DNA from: Chloroflexota bacterium
GTDB lineage: Bacteria; Chloroflexota; Anaerolineae; Anaerolineales; Anaerolineaceae
Length of the DNA stretch: 25,021 bases
Direction of reading: 5' to 3'
NCBI GenBank assembly: GCA_029265085.1
Contig: JAJUJY010000054.1
Coordinates: forward strand, 1 to 25,021
Below are positions 8,047 to 17,043 of this stretch, piece after piece; the first letter of the stretch is position 1, and every line of letters begins with the position of its first letter. The translations under genes were made by a program, and so were the position numbers. The notes beneath the pieces are model-generated. The model searched no databases and was not told where the DNA came from. It worked only from the letters and a program-made list of their open reading frames with translations.

Positions 8047-11000
8047 GAATTGGCCTCCTGACAGTTATGGACTAAATTTAATGCAACCACGGCCCCAAGT
8101 TGGCGGCGAATATTGACATCGGTGGGGGCTAACTGTGCAGCCCGGCGAAGCATCGTTTCAGAACCTTGATAATCTTTCCCATCTCGTAAAGCCAAACCCG
8201 AGTAGTAATATGGGCGGTAATCCTCCGGTGAAGCCTGGATTGCCGATTGGAATACTTTTAATGCCAGGGATATTTCTCGCCGAGTCTGGTAAACACGTCC
8301 CAACACAATGTAACTTTCCATTTCTTCCGGATCGTACTTAATCGCTTCACTCAGGTGATAAATCGATTTATCCAATTGTCCTAATTTTTCATAAATCTGC
8401 CCTAACAGAAGATGCAAATCGGGTTGTCCAGGATATACCTTGATGGACTGCAAGGCGAATTTTTCTGCTCTTTGCAGATCACCCGTATCCGCACAAGCGT
8501 GAGCCAACAACCGCATCACTTCCTCATCTTCCGATTTTCGTGAAAGATCCATCAAAAGGGGTAATGCTGTTTGTGCTCCCTGAATCTGATATACCAAACG
8601 AGCCTGTTCTAGTTGGAGCATTTGTGAGTCCGGGGTTTGCCTCAAAGCGAAAGTAATTTGCTCCAGCGCTTCCTTGTTCCGTCCTTTTTTCTCCAACACA
8701 TGTACTGTAAGCAGAATTGCTTTCTCGTTGCCAGGATCTCGTGAAATTGCCATGCGGGACAAATTAAGGGCTTTCTCCTCATCACCCATTTTGAGTGCGA
8801 TTTCACCACACATGACCAAAGCATTTCCTGAAGAAGGTTCTAATTCTCCAGCACGTTCTGCAGATTTGAGCGCCTTATCGTTTTCCCCTGTCTGCAGGTA
8901 CGCTTCAGCAAGATCCAACCAAAGTTGTGGCTGATCCGATTTCAACTGATTTGCCCTCAATAAGATGCCAATGGCTTTAGAGTATTCCTGATATTGCAGA
9001 TAATATTTGCTTAGTCTGCATAACAAATCAAAGTTTTCAGGTAAATAGCTCACTGCTTTTTCCAGGTGTTCAAGCGCATTGCTTCGCTCACCAATAGCTT
9101 CAGCGTACTGAACTGCCCATATCTGCCATGCAGGTTCATCGGGCCAAATATTTAATGCTTTTTCAATCGATTCTAAGGCCAGATCAAAATCATTATTAAC
9201 CGCAGCGTTTTTGGCCAGGATAGCAAAGAATATCGGATTATTCGGTTCAAACCGTACAGCTTTATTAGCAGCCAGTAAACCCTTCTCCGAAATCTGGTCC
9301 AACAGATATAAAGCATAAACTGCATTGACCAAAGGCTCTTGATTTTGATGATCCGTAATTTGACTGGCGAGTAATTCCTCTCCAATAATCCCAGCGCCTA
9401 ATACAGCAGCTGCTTTTTCATAAACATGGTCACTTGAGAAATCTAATTTCTTGATATTCTGGAGTGACGGATAGAAAACTACCTCACCGATCATCTTCCA
9501 ATGATCAACCAGATCACTCCTGCATAGTTTTTGAGCAGCATCAATCGCCTCTTTAAACTCGGCGTAAGCTTCCGCACTCATCCAACTCGCACCAGGTGAA
9601 TGGCGGTCGCATTGTATCCGTTCACAAATCCGCTGCCAAAAAGCGGCTCGGACTAACCCTCGAGCGTAATAAAATTGGGCTTTTGGTTCACTGGCACGAT
9701 GCATAGCATAGGCTTCCAACGTTCCTAAGCCGCGATCCCAATCTTGAACAGCCAAGGCAGCTTCAGCTAACCACCAGATATTTTTATGAGAAGCTTGATC
9801 TGATTCAGCCGGAGATGACAATTCAGCCGTTTTTTTCTTCCAAAGTTCCTCAAACAAATCTTTCGCCTGCTTATGATTCCCTTCGTAAGCTAACAACCGG
9901 ACCTTATTAGCTAATAACCTGTTATGATTCGGATCATGTGCCAATCCTTCCTCAATACGGCACGCTGCCAAATGGTAATCAGCCTGCTCTAAAGCGTATT
10001 CAACCTGCATCGCAATTAATCCAGCCCACCAAACAGCATCATCGGTTGAACTATAACTGGTAAAGCAGCCTGTGTGATCCTTAATTGGTTGCAAATTAAT
10101 CAGTTCTTCTACCCGAGAAAATTGCATATTTCCAGCGGCAAGATCCGCTGCTAAATAACGAATTTCGAGATTATCTGGGCATAAGGCGACTGCTTTTTCT
10201 GCATGATAGTGTGCGGATGCATAATTTTCCATTTTGCGAAGCAACTTTGCAAATCGCAAGTGGATATCGATCAAACCGGATGGAACTTTAAATATCGGAG
10301 AATTGTGTCTTGGATCTCCTTCATAAGCCTGGATATCATCTCCATCTAGATTTTGGCTTTCACGCAAGCGCAGCGCATGTTCAAGAGAAGCAATTGCTGC
10401 CTGGCTCTTTCCAGCTTTAGAATAGATGCTGCTTTGCAGCACATAATAGGTGGCAGTGTTTGGATTAGCTCGGATAGCATCTTGAATAGCCGCCAAAGCT
10501 TCTTCATCCTGGTCCAGAGCACGGAACAAACAGGCCATTTCAAACAAAATTCGATCATCCAATTCAGGCGTTTGATTTTGGATTTTCAGATAACAATTTA
10601 ATGCCAACTGATTTTCACCTAAAGTCAAAAATTGATCAGCTGCCTGGAATAATGTTTGGGCGTCAATTTGGTTATTCTCAAGTGCTTTTTGCAGCTCAAT
10701 CTTTGCGGCTTCCAATTGGTCATTCCGAACCAGCAGACCTGCCAATCGAATGCGCACATCAACGCGATTGGAATTTAGCTCAACGGCCGTTCGCAGCACT
10801 TCAATTGCTCTAGGCAGTCGTCCTAATTTTGCGGCAACTTCTGCAAACCATATCAAATTATTAATTTCATCAGATTCGAGCGCCAGCACATTCTGCGCAG
10901 CCTGATAAGCTTCCTCATTCAAATGGGCTGCCAGATACACTTCGGTAAGCAAACGTAATATTCCCAGGTGATGCGGATTGGCTTGTGCGGCTTCTTGTAA

Positions 11001-13478
11001 AGAGACTAAAGCCGTTTCAGTTTGGTTCAATCCTAAAGCCACCCTTCCCATTCCAGCTTGAACACGCCAATGGGCATCACTTCCACGACTTTCCGCTGCA
11101 TCAATCAACTGATGGTAAGCAGCAAAGGCAGCTTCTTTTTCATCCCGCAAGGAAAGAACCTCGGCCATCAAAAGGCGCGGCTGAAACGCTTCAGGTTTGA
11201 GTGCAAGTGCTTTTTGTAAAGCTTTTTGTGCTTTCACCAATTCTAAAGGTTCTACCTTCTGGTTGTTAAACAGAGCATCCGGCAAATTTGCAATTGCCTG
11301 TGCATATCCCAGGTACCAATCGATATTTTCAACCTCTGCTTTTAGGGCTGTTTCCATTAATGGAATAGCCCCTAACCGATCCCCCTGGTCTAAGACCAAT
11401 TCTGCATTCAAGTAAGCCAACCCAGCATGAGCAGGCCAATTAAAGCGGGCATTTTCAACCACCGAACGCGCTTCCTGGCTGTACCCCAATTTGCGCAGTG
11501 TATTGGCTAGGGCTAATGCAACCTCAATTGCCTCCGGAGCCAGCCGGGCAGATTGCCGTAAAAACGGTAATGCATCGGAAATTAATCCATTGTCAATGCA
11601 GGCTTTTCCGAGCGCGAAATATACTTCAGCCGAATCTGGGGCGGTTAAAGTCGCTGCCCGCAAGGTCTCTAAAGCGCGTTGTGTATCACCACCCAGCTTA
11701 TGCGCTTCTGCCAGTTGAATCCAGGGCAAAGCATTTTCTGGAATTAATAGGGTTGCTTTGCTTAAGGACTGGATAGCATCTTCCACTTTTCCGAGGGCTG
11801 CATAAGCCATCCCTTGATATGTGTTGGCTAATCCATGGTCTGGATCAATGGCTAAAATAATCTGGCAAACATGGACCACTTCTTCAAATTTCTTCCCGCC
11901 AAAAGCACATTTTGCTAATGCGATATGATCTTCAATGGCAGGCGGCGGGACCATTTCCAATATATTTTGCCGTTCAATCAGTGCGCTTTCCCAGTCAGAT
12001 TGAGATTCATATAACGTTGCTAACCAGCGGTAGTGAGACGTCTGGTCCATTTCTAAAATGATTGCCTGGTTAGCCAAATTAATGGCTTGCGCTTCATTCG
12101 CCATACGATGTTGCAATTGACTTAATGTCAAAATCAAATCAATATCTGTAGAGCGAACGGATAAAAACTGCATACCCAATTCGATTGCTTCTTGATACAA
12201 CCCAAGCTCAACCAAAATGGTGATCATTCGCATCGGCTGCCAATCAAAGACAAATTGTCCTGCCAATGCATCAGGATTTATTTTGATCTGGGCAACCCAT
12301 TGGTTTGCTGCCAGGCTGGCAATTTCTTGTGCCTGTTTCCGCGACCCGGTTTGGGTTTGGCGGCCAGCCATTAATATTCTAACAAGTGGGGATTGCTTTC
12401 CTTCTGGGATCTGGTCCAGTAAGTATCCACTATCATCAGAACTCTGCGCAAAAACACTTTCAACCTGTAATCGTTCAGAGTTTTGAAGTTGCAAAGCCAG
12501 GTATTCCGAAGAAACCGATGATTCTCCCCAAACGCCACCGGGGATCACCACCGATGTAGCTTGTAATCCGATTCCAGATAGCCAATGCCGCAGCACATCC
12601 TGGGATTTCTTTAAGTACACATAAGACTGCGTTGGGCTTTCCGCAAATTGATATAATGTGCCAAGATGATGATACCCTAATGACCGCCGTGCTAATGTTA
12701 GCCAATCCTCAACAGCCGGATTGATCTCCTCATTCAGTAAATCAATCGCTTCACGGTCAGAAGCCAGTAAATATCCCGCCAGCCGAGTGACCAGGTCCAC
12801 TTGACCTGCCTGCCGAATAAGCCTTAACCATTCAACCTTCGTTGTGATATCTACAATTGCCATCAAACCGGCAAAACGGCGAACTTGTTCATCAATCGAA
12901 GCGGGATTGCATAACAAAACATGAGAAATCCAATTTAAAGAAGGTTGTAAATCTTTGGCGGGCAAAAGCGCAGTCAAAAAATCCATCGGATCAGCAACAA
13001 TTCCAAACAAAATCGCCAGGGGCGTTTTCCAAATATTCTCAACGGATTTTCTGGTTACCCCCGGAATCGACAACAGCTCATCAAACAATCCCTTCCAGGT
13101 TTGGGTTTTTCTTCTTCGCTCACGTAAAGCCAGTGCCAATAAACCTGCTTCCTGAATTGAACCGGGTGTCATACCGCTGCGAAGGGTTTCCTCAAACATG
13201 GTTAATGCTTTACGCCGTAGATTTCCATCCAAAGCAGGAAGCTGCGGAGCAGATAAAGCGCGAATATCCAGCTGGCCATTCAGACTAAGCATGGCAATTT
13301 CCGCGGGCGTCCAGGAAAATTCGCCGTGTGCCTGCTGTGCAACGACAATCCGCAGAAACTCGGATTGATGCAGGCTGTTCCAAATTAATTCATCCTGCCG
13401 GATTGCGAGCAGGATTTGGGGAGCTATTGTCTGATCGACGACTCGCCTGAGTTCAAAAAATAGTTCTGCGGGTTGCAT
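8037..13478 (-). CDS. Giant tetratricopeptide-repeat protein (1813 aa)
   Basis: No catalytic motif is visible. Residues 1 to about 400 form an all-alpha region I do not recognise. From about residue 410 almost to the C-terminus (1813) the protein is a near-continuous array of TPR units (pattern W/L-G/A-Y/F-A-P spaced by 34 residues), room for roughly 30-40 repeats, with a less regular stretch where AAGNMQFSRVEELINL occurs. There is no signal peptide or membrane segment, so it is probably cytosolic. TPR arrays form superhelical scaffolds that bind peptides or partner proteins. The gene overlaps the caspase-like gene by 10 nt and is preceded 42 nt upstream by a small membrane protein gene. The start ATG has GAGG 6 nt upstream. 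I infer a sensor or scaffold that holds or controls the peptidase; large TPR partners of caspase-like proteases are known from TPR-CHAT systems, but homology to those specific proteins is not shown here. Confidence 0.85.
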   Translation of the reverse strand: MQPAELFFELRRVVDQTIAPQILLAIRQDELIWNSLHQSEFLRIVVAQQAHGEFSWTPAEIAMLSLNGQLDIRALSAPQLPALDGNLRRKALTMFEETLRSGMTPGSIQEAGLLALALRERRRKTQTWKGLFDELLSIPGVTRKSVENIWKTPLAILFGIVADPMDFLTALLPAKDLQPSLNWISHVLLCNPASIDEQVRRFAGLMAIVDITTKVEWLRLIRQAGQVDLVTRLAGYLLASDREAIDLLNEEINPAVEDWLTLARRSLGYHHLGTLYQFAESPTQSYVYLKKSQDVLRHWLSGIGLQATSVVIPGGVWGESSVSSEYLALQLQNSERLQVESVFAQSSDDSGYLLDQIPEGKQSPLVRILMAGRQTQTGSRKQAQEIASLAANQWVAQIKINPDALAGQFVFDWQPMRMITILVELGLYQEAIELGMQFLSVRSTDIDLILTLSQLQHRMANEAQAINLANQAIILEMDQTSHYRWLATLYESQSDWESALIERQNILEMVPPPAIEDHIALAKCAFGGKKFEEVVHVCQIILAIDPDHGLANTYQGMAYAALGKVEDAIQSLSKATLLIPENALPWIQLAEAHKLGGDTQRALETLRAATLTAPDSAEVYFALGKACIDNGLISDALPFLRQSARLAPEAIEVALALANTLRKLGYSQEARSVVENARFNWPAHAGLAYLNAELVLDQGDRLGAIPLMETALKAEVENIDWYLGYAQAIANLPDALFNNQKVEPLELVKAQKALQKALALKPEAFQPRLLMAEVLSLRDEKEAAFAAYHQLIDAAESRGSDAHWRVQAGMGRVALGLNQTETALVSLQEAAQANPHHLGILRLLTEVYLAAHLNEEAYQAAQNVLALESDEINNLIWFAEVAAKLGRLPRAIEVLRTAVELNSNRVDVRIRLAGLLVRNDQLEAAKIELQKALENNQIDAQTLFQAADQFLTLGENQLALNCYLKIQNQTPELDDRILFEMACLFRALDQDEEALAAIQDAIRANPNTATYYVLQSSIYSKAGKSQAAIASLEHALRLRESQNLDGDDIQAYEGDPRHNSPIFKVPSGLIDIHLRFAKLLRKMENYASAHYHAEKAVALCPDNLEIRYLAADLAAGNMQFSRVEELINLQPIKDHTGCFTSYSSTDDAVWWAGLIAMQVEYALEQADYHLAACRIEEGLAHDPNHNRLLANKVRLLAYEGNHKQAKDLFEELWKKKTAELSSPAESDQASHKNIWWLAEAALAVQDWDRGLGTLEAYAMHRASEPKAQFYYARGLVRAAFWQRICERIQCDRHSPGASWMSAEAYAEFKEAIDAAQKLCRSDLVDHWKMIGEVVFYPSLQNIKKLDFSSDHVYEKAAAVLGAGIIGEELLASQITDHQNQEPLVNAVYALYLLDQISEKGLLAANKAVRFEPNNPIFFAILAKNAAVNNDFDLALESIEKALNIWPDEPAWQIWAVQYAEAIGERSNALEHLEKAVSYLPENFDLLCRLSKYYLQYQEYSKAIGILLRANQLKSDQPQLWLDLAEAYLQTGENDKALKSAERAGELEPSSGNALVMCGEIALKMGDEEKALNLSRMAISRDPGNEKAILLTVHVLEKKGRNKEALEQITFALRQTPDSQMLQLEQARLVYQIQGAQTALPLLMDLSRKSEDEEVMRLLAHACADTGDLQRAEKFALQSIKVYPGQPDLHLLLGQIYEKLGQLDKSIYHLSEAIKYDPEEMESYIVLGRVYQTRREISLALKVFQSAIQASPEDYRPYYYSGLALRDGKDYQGSETMLRRAAQLAPTDVNIRRQLGAVVALNLVHNCQEANSCQ

Positions 13479-13520
13479 AATTCGCCTCGATTGAGATAAC
13501 AGTGGTAACCGTTTAACCTG

Positions 13521-13850
13521 TTACTGGATCTGGGTGGTCAGGCCGTAGGCAGCAGCCAATAACAATAAGCCTAAAAACACCATAAATACTCCAACCCCTG
13601 CAGCGGTTTTCATCAGCTCATTCAGAGAATCAACCAATGAAGAAGCATTCCCAACTAGGCCAGCTATTTCTTCTGTGATCCCTTTTTGAGCCATTTGAGC
13701 GGTTTGATTGGCGATTTTTTTTACATCTCCGCCGAGAACACGGGTAACCAGGATAATTACACCCACCAACAATATGAGCACACCCAAGACCATCAACACA
13801 CCGGCCATGGTCAGGAAAAAATCGTTCTTGGTCATCTCAAAAATCATCAT
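13521..13850 (-). CDS. Small two-helix membrane protein heading the caspase operon
   Basis: 109 residues, unrecognised family. Two hydrophobic helices (about 13-37 and 83-105) bracket a 45-residue polar, Ala/Gln/Ser-rich amphipathic segment (IANQTAQMAQKGITEEIAG and following). Arg and Lys just after helix 1 suggest, by the positive-inside rule, that the middle segment faces the cytoplasm. The gene starts with two consecutive ATG codons; AGGAGG (minus strand, 13862-13857) lies 6 nt before the first, which I chose. It is the first gene after a sigma-54 promoter (13888-13903) and lies 42 nt before the giant TPR gene, so it probably belongs to the same functional unit as a membrane anchor, sensor or effector. 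The start codons sit inside a perfect 14-bp inverted repeat. That it is a real gene is well supported by its start signals, its hydrophobicity pattern and its position; the function is unknown. Confidence 0.8.
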   Translation of the reverse strand: MMIFEMTKNDFFLTMAGVLMVLGVLILLVGVIILVTRVLGGDVKKIANQTAQMAQKGITEEIAGLVGNASSLVDSLNELMKTAAGVGVFMVFLGLLLLAAAYGLTTQIQ

Positions 13851-13889
13851 TCCCTACCTCCTGGATTTCTCTCTTGGTAGGGAATGATG
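13845..13889. repeat. Perfect 14-bp inverted repeat over a start codon
   Basis: CATCATTCCCTACC (13845-13858) and GGTAGGGAATGATG (13876-13889) are exact reverse complements separated by 17 nt. On the minus strand the downstream arm contains both ATG codons of the small membrane protein and part of its AGGAGG ribosome site, and the upstream arm adjoins the -12 element of the sigma-54 promoter. In RNA running through from the regulator gene it can fold and hide the start; RNA started at the sigma-54 promoter (near 13877) would lack 12 of the 14 bases of the 5' arm. Confidence 0.9.
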
Positions 13890-13903
13890 CAAGTTTTATG
13901 CCA
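13888..13903 (-). promoter_or_regulatory. Sigma-54 (-24/-12) promoter of the small membrane protein/TPR/caspase operon
   Basis: Minus strand TGGCATAAAACTTGCA matches the sigma-54 consensus TGGCAC-N5-TTGCA/T, with GG and GC separated by exactly 10 nt. The predicted start is near 13877, giving a leader of about 26 nt. The same 16 bases occur upstream of rpoN at 18493-18508, with similarity continuing to CATT. It sits in the 70-nt gap after the regulator stop codon. Confidence 0.85.
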
Positions 13904-13920
13904 AAACAAATTTATAGAGA

Positions 13921-15087
13921 CTAGTTTCGCAACTCAGCAGGAAAATCACTGATTTCCAGTGTGCCAGAATCACAGAATAAGAAAGCCCGCTCAATCGCAT
14001 GACTTAATTCGCGGATATTTCCCGGCCAGCTATATTCCATCAATGCTTTCATGGCACGTGGTGAAATATCCCGAATATTTACCCCCATTTTTGAATTGAA
14101 ATGCCGGATAAAGAATCCAACCAATTCTGGAATATCTTGTTTTCGTTCTTTTAAAGGTGGCAGATCTAAATCAACAACCTTCAACCGGAAATATAAATCC
14201 CTGCGGAAATCACCCTTATCGATTAATTCTTTAAGCGGGCGGTTTGAGGCCGCGATAATTTGCACATCCAACGGAATCATTTTTGTGCCGCCAACACGCC
14301 TCAATGCACGTTCTTCAATGACTCGCAACAGCTTTGCTTGGATATCCAGCGGCATAGAAGAAATCTCATCCAGGAATAAAACCCCGCCATCGGCAACTTC
14401 CATTAAACCGATCTTTCGCCGGTCTGCTCCAGTAAATGCCCCCGCCTCATATCCAAACAATTCTGACTCTAATACCGTGCTTTGAATAGCCGCGCAATTG
14501 ATTGCGATAAATTGTTTCGATGCCCGGGGACCGGATTTATAGATGTAATTAGCAAGAACCTCTTTGCCAGTACCGGTTTCGCCTGTAATCAACACTGATA
14601 CACTCGTATTGGCAGCCCGTTGTGCAGTTTTTAATACATCTTGCATAACTGGGCTGCTGCCAGTGACAAAATTTACATTCGCCACCTGTGTCTGGCGAAA
14701 ATGGGATAATTCTCGACGCATCTTAATCAGTTCAGTGGCACGTTGAATGGAATTCCCCAATTGCGTGAGTTGAACTGGCTTCGTTAGAAAATCATGCGCA
14801 CCATTTTTCATGGCATCTACGGCCATTTCAATGTCACCATGGGCAGTGATGATGATGATCGGCGGCCGCACGGGCAAATTAGCCGTTTCATAGAGCAATT
14901 CGGGACCGTATCCATCCGGCAAAGTCACATCCAATAAGATCACATCCGGATCATTGATCCGCAGCGCTTCTCGAGCCTCTTTTAAGGTCCCAACACTAAC
15001 CACATCATATCCAAGTGGGGTTAGAAATTCTTCAATATTTTGCCGCGCATGTTCTTCATCATCAACACTTAATATGGTAATAGCCAT
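13921..15087 (-). CDS. NtrC-family sigma-54 activator with receiver domain but no DNA-binding domain
   Basis: 388 residues. Receiver domain 1-120 with the acidic pair Asp9/Asp10, phosphoacceptor Asp53 (VILLDVTLPDG), Thr81 and Lys103. AAA+ domain 140-380 with Walker A GETGTGKE (169-176), the sigma-54-contacting GAFTGA loop (216-221) and Walker B GGVLFLDE (234-241). These activators hydrolyse ATP to open the sigma-54 polymerase-promoter complex. Typical members continue with a Fis-type helix-turn-helix to about 450-480 residues; this one stops right after the AAA+ domain (FPAELRN), and only 17 nt separate the stop from the next sigma-54 promoter, so a frameshifted HTH is excluded. It should act from solution, as described for FlgR of Helicobacter and CtcC of Chlamydia. 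It follows the kinase by 3 nt and is presumably phosphorylated by it. A GAGG lies 8 nt before the ATG. Confidence 0.95.
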   Translation of the reverse strand: MAITILSVDDEEHARQNIEEFLTPLGYDVVSVGTLKEAREALRINDPDVILLDVTLPDGYGPELLYETANLPVRPPIIIITAHGDIEMAVDAMKNGAHDFLTKPVQLTQLGNSIQRATELIKMRRELSHFRQTQVANVNFVTGSSPVMQDVLKTAQRAANTSVSVLITGETGTGKEVLANYIYKSGPRASKQFIAINCAAIQSTVLESELFGYEAGAFTGADRRKIGLMEVADGGVLFLDEISSMPLDIQAKLLRVIEERALRRVGGTKMIPLDVQIIAASNRPLKELIDKGDFRRDLYFRLKVVDLDLPPLKERKQDIPELVGFFIRHFNSKMGVNIRDISPRAMKALMEYSWPGNIRELSHAIERAFLFCDSGTLEISDFPAELRN

Positions 15088-15090
15088 AGA

Positions 15091-17040
15091 TTATCCCTCG
15101 TTGTACACAGGAAGTTTTATATAAAATACGGTTCCGCCTGGAACACTGTGGAAATTTAATTCTCCAAAATGGGCGGTGATGATCCGTCTAGATATTGGTA
15201 AGCCCAAACCAGTTCCGGTAGATTTGGTTGTGATAAACGGTTGGAAGATGCGGTCACGAATTTCTTCTGGTATCCCAGGTCCATTATCTGAAACTGTAAT
15301 ATGGATTTGTGGATGATTAACAACCTGATTAATCACTTCCGCCCGAATGGTAAGTATACCCCCATCTTTACTCATCGAATCAATCGCATTCGTAATAAGA
15401 TTCGTAAACACCTGTTCCAAACCGCGCACATCACCCAATGTCTTCGGTAAGTTCTCCGGAATTTGAACACTTGGGTTGACTTTATAGCGAGCCATTCTTG
15501 GCCGCCAACGGTCTATTAATTTGCTTATCAGCTGTTGAAGATCAACCACCTCTTTTTGCGGTTCATACGGTTTTGCATAATTTTTTAATGCTTCCATTTG
15601 ATGATGCAGACGCTGACAATCTGCCTCCATCCGCGTGATGTTCTCCTGGTTTGGGTGATCGCTCCCCAACTTCATCCCCAATAACTGTAAGCCTGTTGAA
15701 ATACTATTGATCGGGTTAAGCACCTCGTGCGCAAATACACCAATAAATTCACCCAAAAAGGCGCGGTGCTCTAGCTGCCTGGTTTGAGCCAGGATTTGTT
15801 CATGTTCACTGATGTCGTTAATTATTACGTTTAATTGACGTTCATTTCCATCCCCTACGACAATAATTTTCACATCTGCCGTAAAGTAAGCGCCGTGCCT
15901 GCGCAGCAAGGAGATATTGTTTAACTTGGAAAAGGTCTTATCTTGAGCTGCCCGAGTAAGCGTATAAATCAACCGGTCGGGACTGATTAAAATACTGTCC
16001 ACAGTTTTTCCAGACACATCACTATTTGAGTATCCAAGCATTTGCTCTGCAGCGGGATTAATTTCTAAAATCGTCAGATCGGGGTTTAATTTCACAACCC
16101 CTTCTTGAATTGCCTCTAAGATTGCTTTTTGATTTGTACTTGATTTATCCAGTGACTCAATTTGCTGCTTTTGGTTATCAATCAACAAAAAATGCGAATA
16201 GGAGGCTTCCATGAAAGTAGTTAAAATCTCCATAACTTCACTCAGATGTGGAGATGGCTGCGAATCACTGCCAGCTATAACAAACAACCCAATCATTGCC
16301 TGTGATTGTCCCAAAGGCATGGTAGCCACATACGATAAATTATTAATCCTGGCCGTTCGATGTAATTCCGTATTGACACGTTTTCCTGGGATCCACATTG
16401 CCCAATTAGATAAACGGATCAGATCTGACGATGGCAATTTATCCGGCAGCAGCGTGAGGGTTTCTGCGCTTGAGGTTTTTGTCAATTCAGGAAACCCAAT
16501 CTCTGCCTGATAAATACAAACCAGGTGGGTATCAAATAATTCACTGGCAATCCGTACCACTTCCTGAGCGGTTTGTTGAATATCAACTTTTTGTAACAAT
16601 GAGGGTAATGTTTTTAATTTTGAAAAAACAATTTCCTGCCATTTGCGCTGGCTTTCAACATGCTCCATTACCGGCACAACCCGAATCAAATGCATTTGTC
16701 CGGTAGCCTCTAAGCTGGTGGAACGTACCATCACTGGCAGCGGTGTCCCCTTTCGCAGAATCACGGCCAGTAATAATTCTTCTCCAGCCAATAATTTTGT
16801 CTGATCAAAAGGTTCAAATATGGTATCGAGCGTTGAATTATTAACTTCAGGTAATGAATAAGCCGTTAATTTTAGAAATGCCCCATTGGCCATCCAGATT
16901 CTGTTTTGGATAGAATCATAAACAATTGCTGCTTCCGGTATCTGGTCCAATAACGAGTTAAATAAAACCAGCGAGTCATTTCTGAACCATTTACCGCTGA
17001 AAAGATTAGGTATCGTTCGGCTTATTGAAAAATCCCTCAT
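15091..17040 (-). CDS. Soluble PAS-GAF-PAS sensor histidine kinase
   Basis: 649 residues with no membrane helix, so it senses a cytosolic signal. Order: PAS-like domain (about 28-128), GAF-like domain (about 140-290), short coiled coil, second PAS domain (about 303-415), then HisKA dimerisation domain with phospho-His438 in FAHEVLNPINS, and HATPase with N box LITNAIDSM (548-556), G1 DNGPGI (585-590) and G2 GTGLGLPIS (609-617). This resembles the NtrB/AtoS type that partners NtrC-like regulators. It sits between rpoN (3-nt gap) and the activator (3-nt gap), which makes the activator its likely partner. Both junctions carry the same ATAATCTATG bases. The ribosome site is weak, so translation is probably coupled to rpoN. 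The domain calls for kinase and ATPase are certain; the PAS/GAF limits are estimates and the ligand is unknown. Confidence 0.93.
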   Translation of the reverse strand: MRDFSISRTIPNLFSGKWFRNDSLVLFNSLLDQIPEAAIVYDSIQNRIWMANGAFLKLTAYSLPEVNNSTLDTIFEPFDQTKLLAGEELLLAVILRKGTPLPVMVRSTSLEATGQMHLIRVVPVMEHVESQRKWQEIVFSKLKTLPSLLQKVDIQQTAQEVVRIASELFDTHLVCIYQAEIGFPELTKTSSAETLTLLPDKLPSSDLIRLSNWAMWIPGKRVNTELHRTARINNLSYVATMPLGQSQAMIGLFVIAGSDSQPSPHLSEVMEILTTFMEASYSHFLLIDNQKQQIESLDKSSTNQKAILEAIQEGVVKLNPDLTILEINPAAEQMLGYSNSDVSGKTVDSILISPDRLIYTLTRAAQDKTFSKLNNISLLRRHGAYFTADVKIIVVGDGNERQLNVIINDISEHEQILAQTRQLEHRAFLGEFIGVFAHEVLNPINSISTGLQLLGMKLGSDHPNQENITRMEADCQRLHHQMEALKNYAKPYEPQKEVVDLQQLISKLIDRWRPRMARYKVNPSVQIPENLPKTLGDVRGLEQVFTNLITNAIDSMSKDGGILTIRAEVINQVVNHPQIHITVSDNGPGIPEEIRDRIFQPFITTKSTGTGLGLPISRRIITAHFGELNFHSVPGGTVFYIKLPVYNEG

Positions 17041-17043
17041 AGA

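Noticed and set aside
12857..13288. 143-codon open frame opposite the giant TPR gene
   Set aside because: Antisense to a convincing coding region with TPR-type protein; no start signals and no recognisable protein.
5395..13478. TPR-CHAT component of a type III-E CRISPR (Craspase) system
   Set aside because: No CRISPR array, gRAMP/Cas7-11, Cas1 or Cas2 is present in the window, and the peptidase looks closer to C25 than to Csx29; the likeness is limited to architecture.
13479..13520. Hairpin or terminator between the small membrane protein and the giant TPR gene
   Set aside because: Only short, mismatched repeats without a U-tract; the genes are best read as one transcript.
14051..14485. 144-codon open frame opposite the sigma-54 activator
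   Set aside because: It runs antisense to the AAA+ motifs; Ser/Asn-rich product with no likeness to a family.
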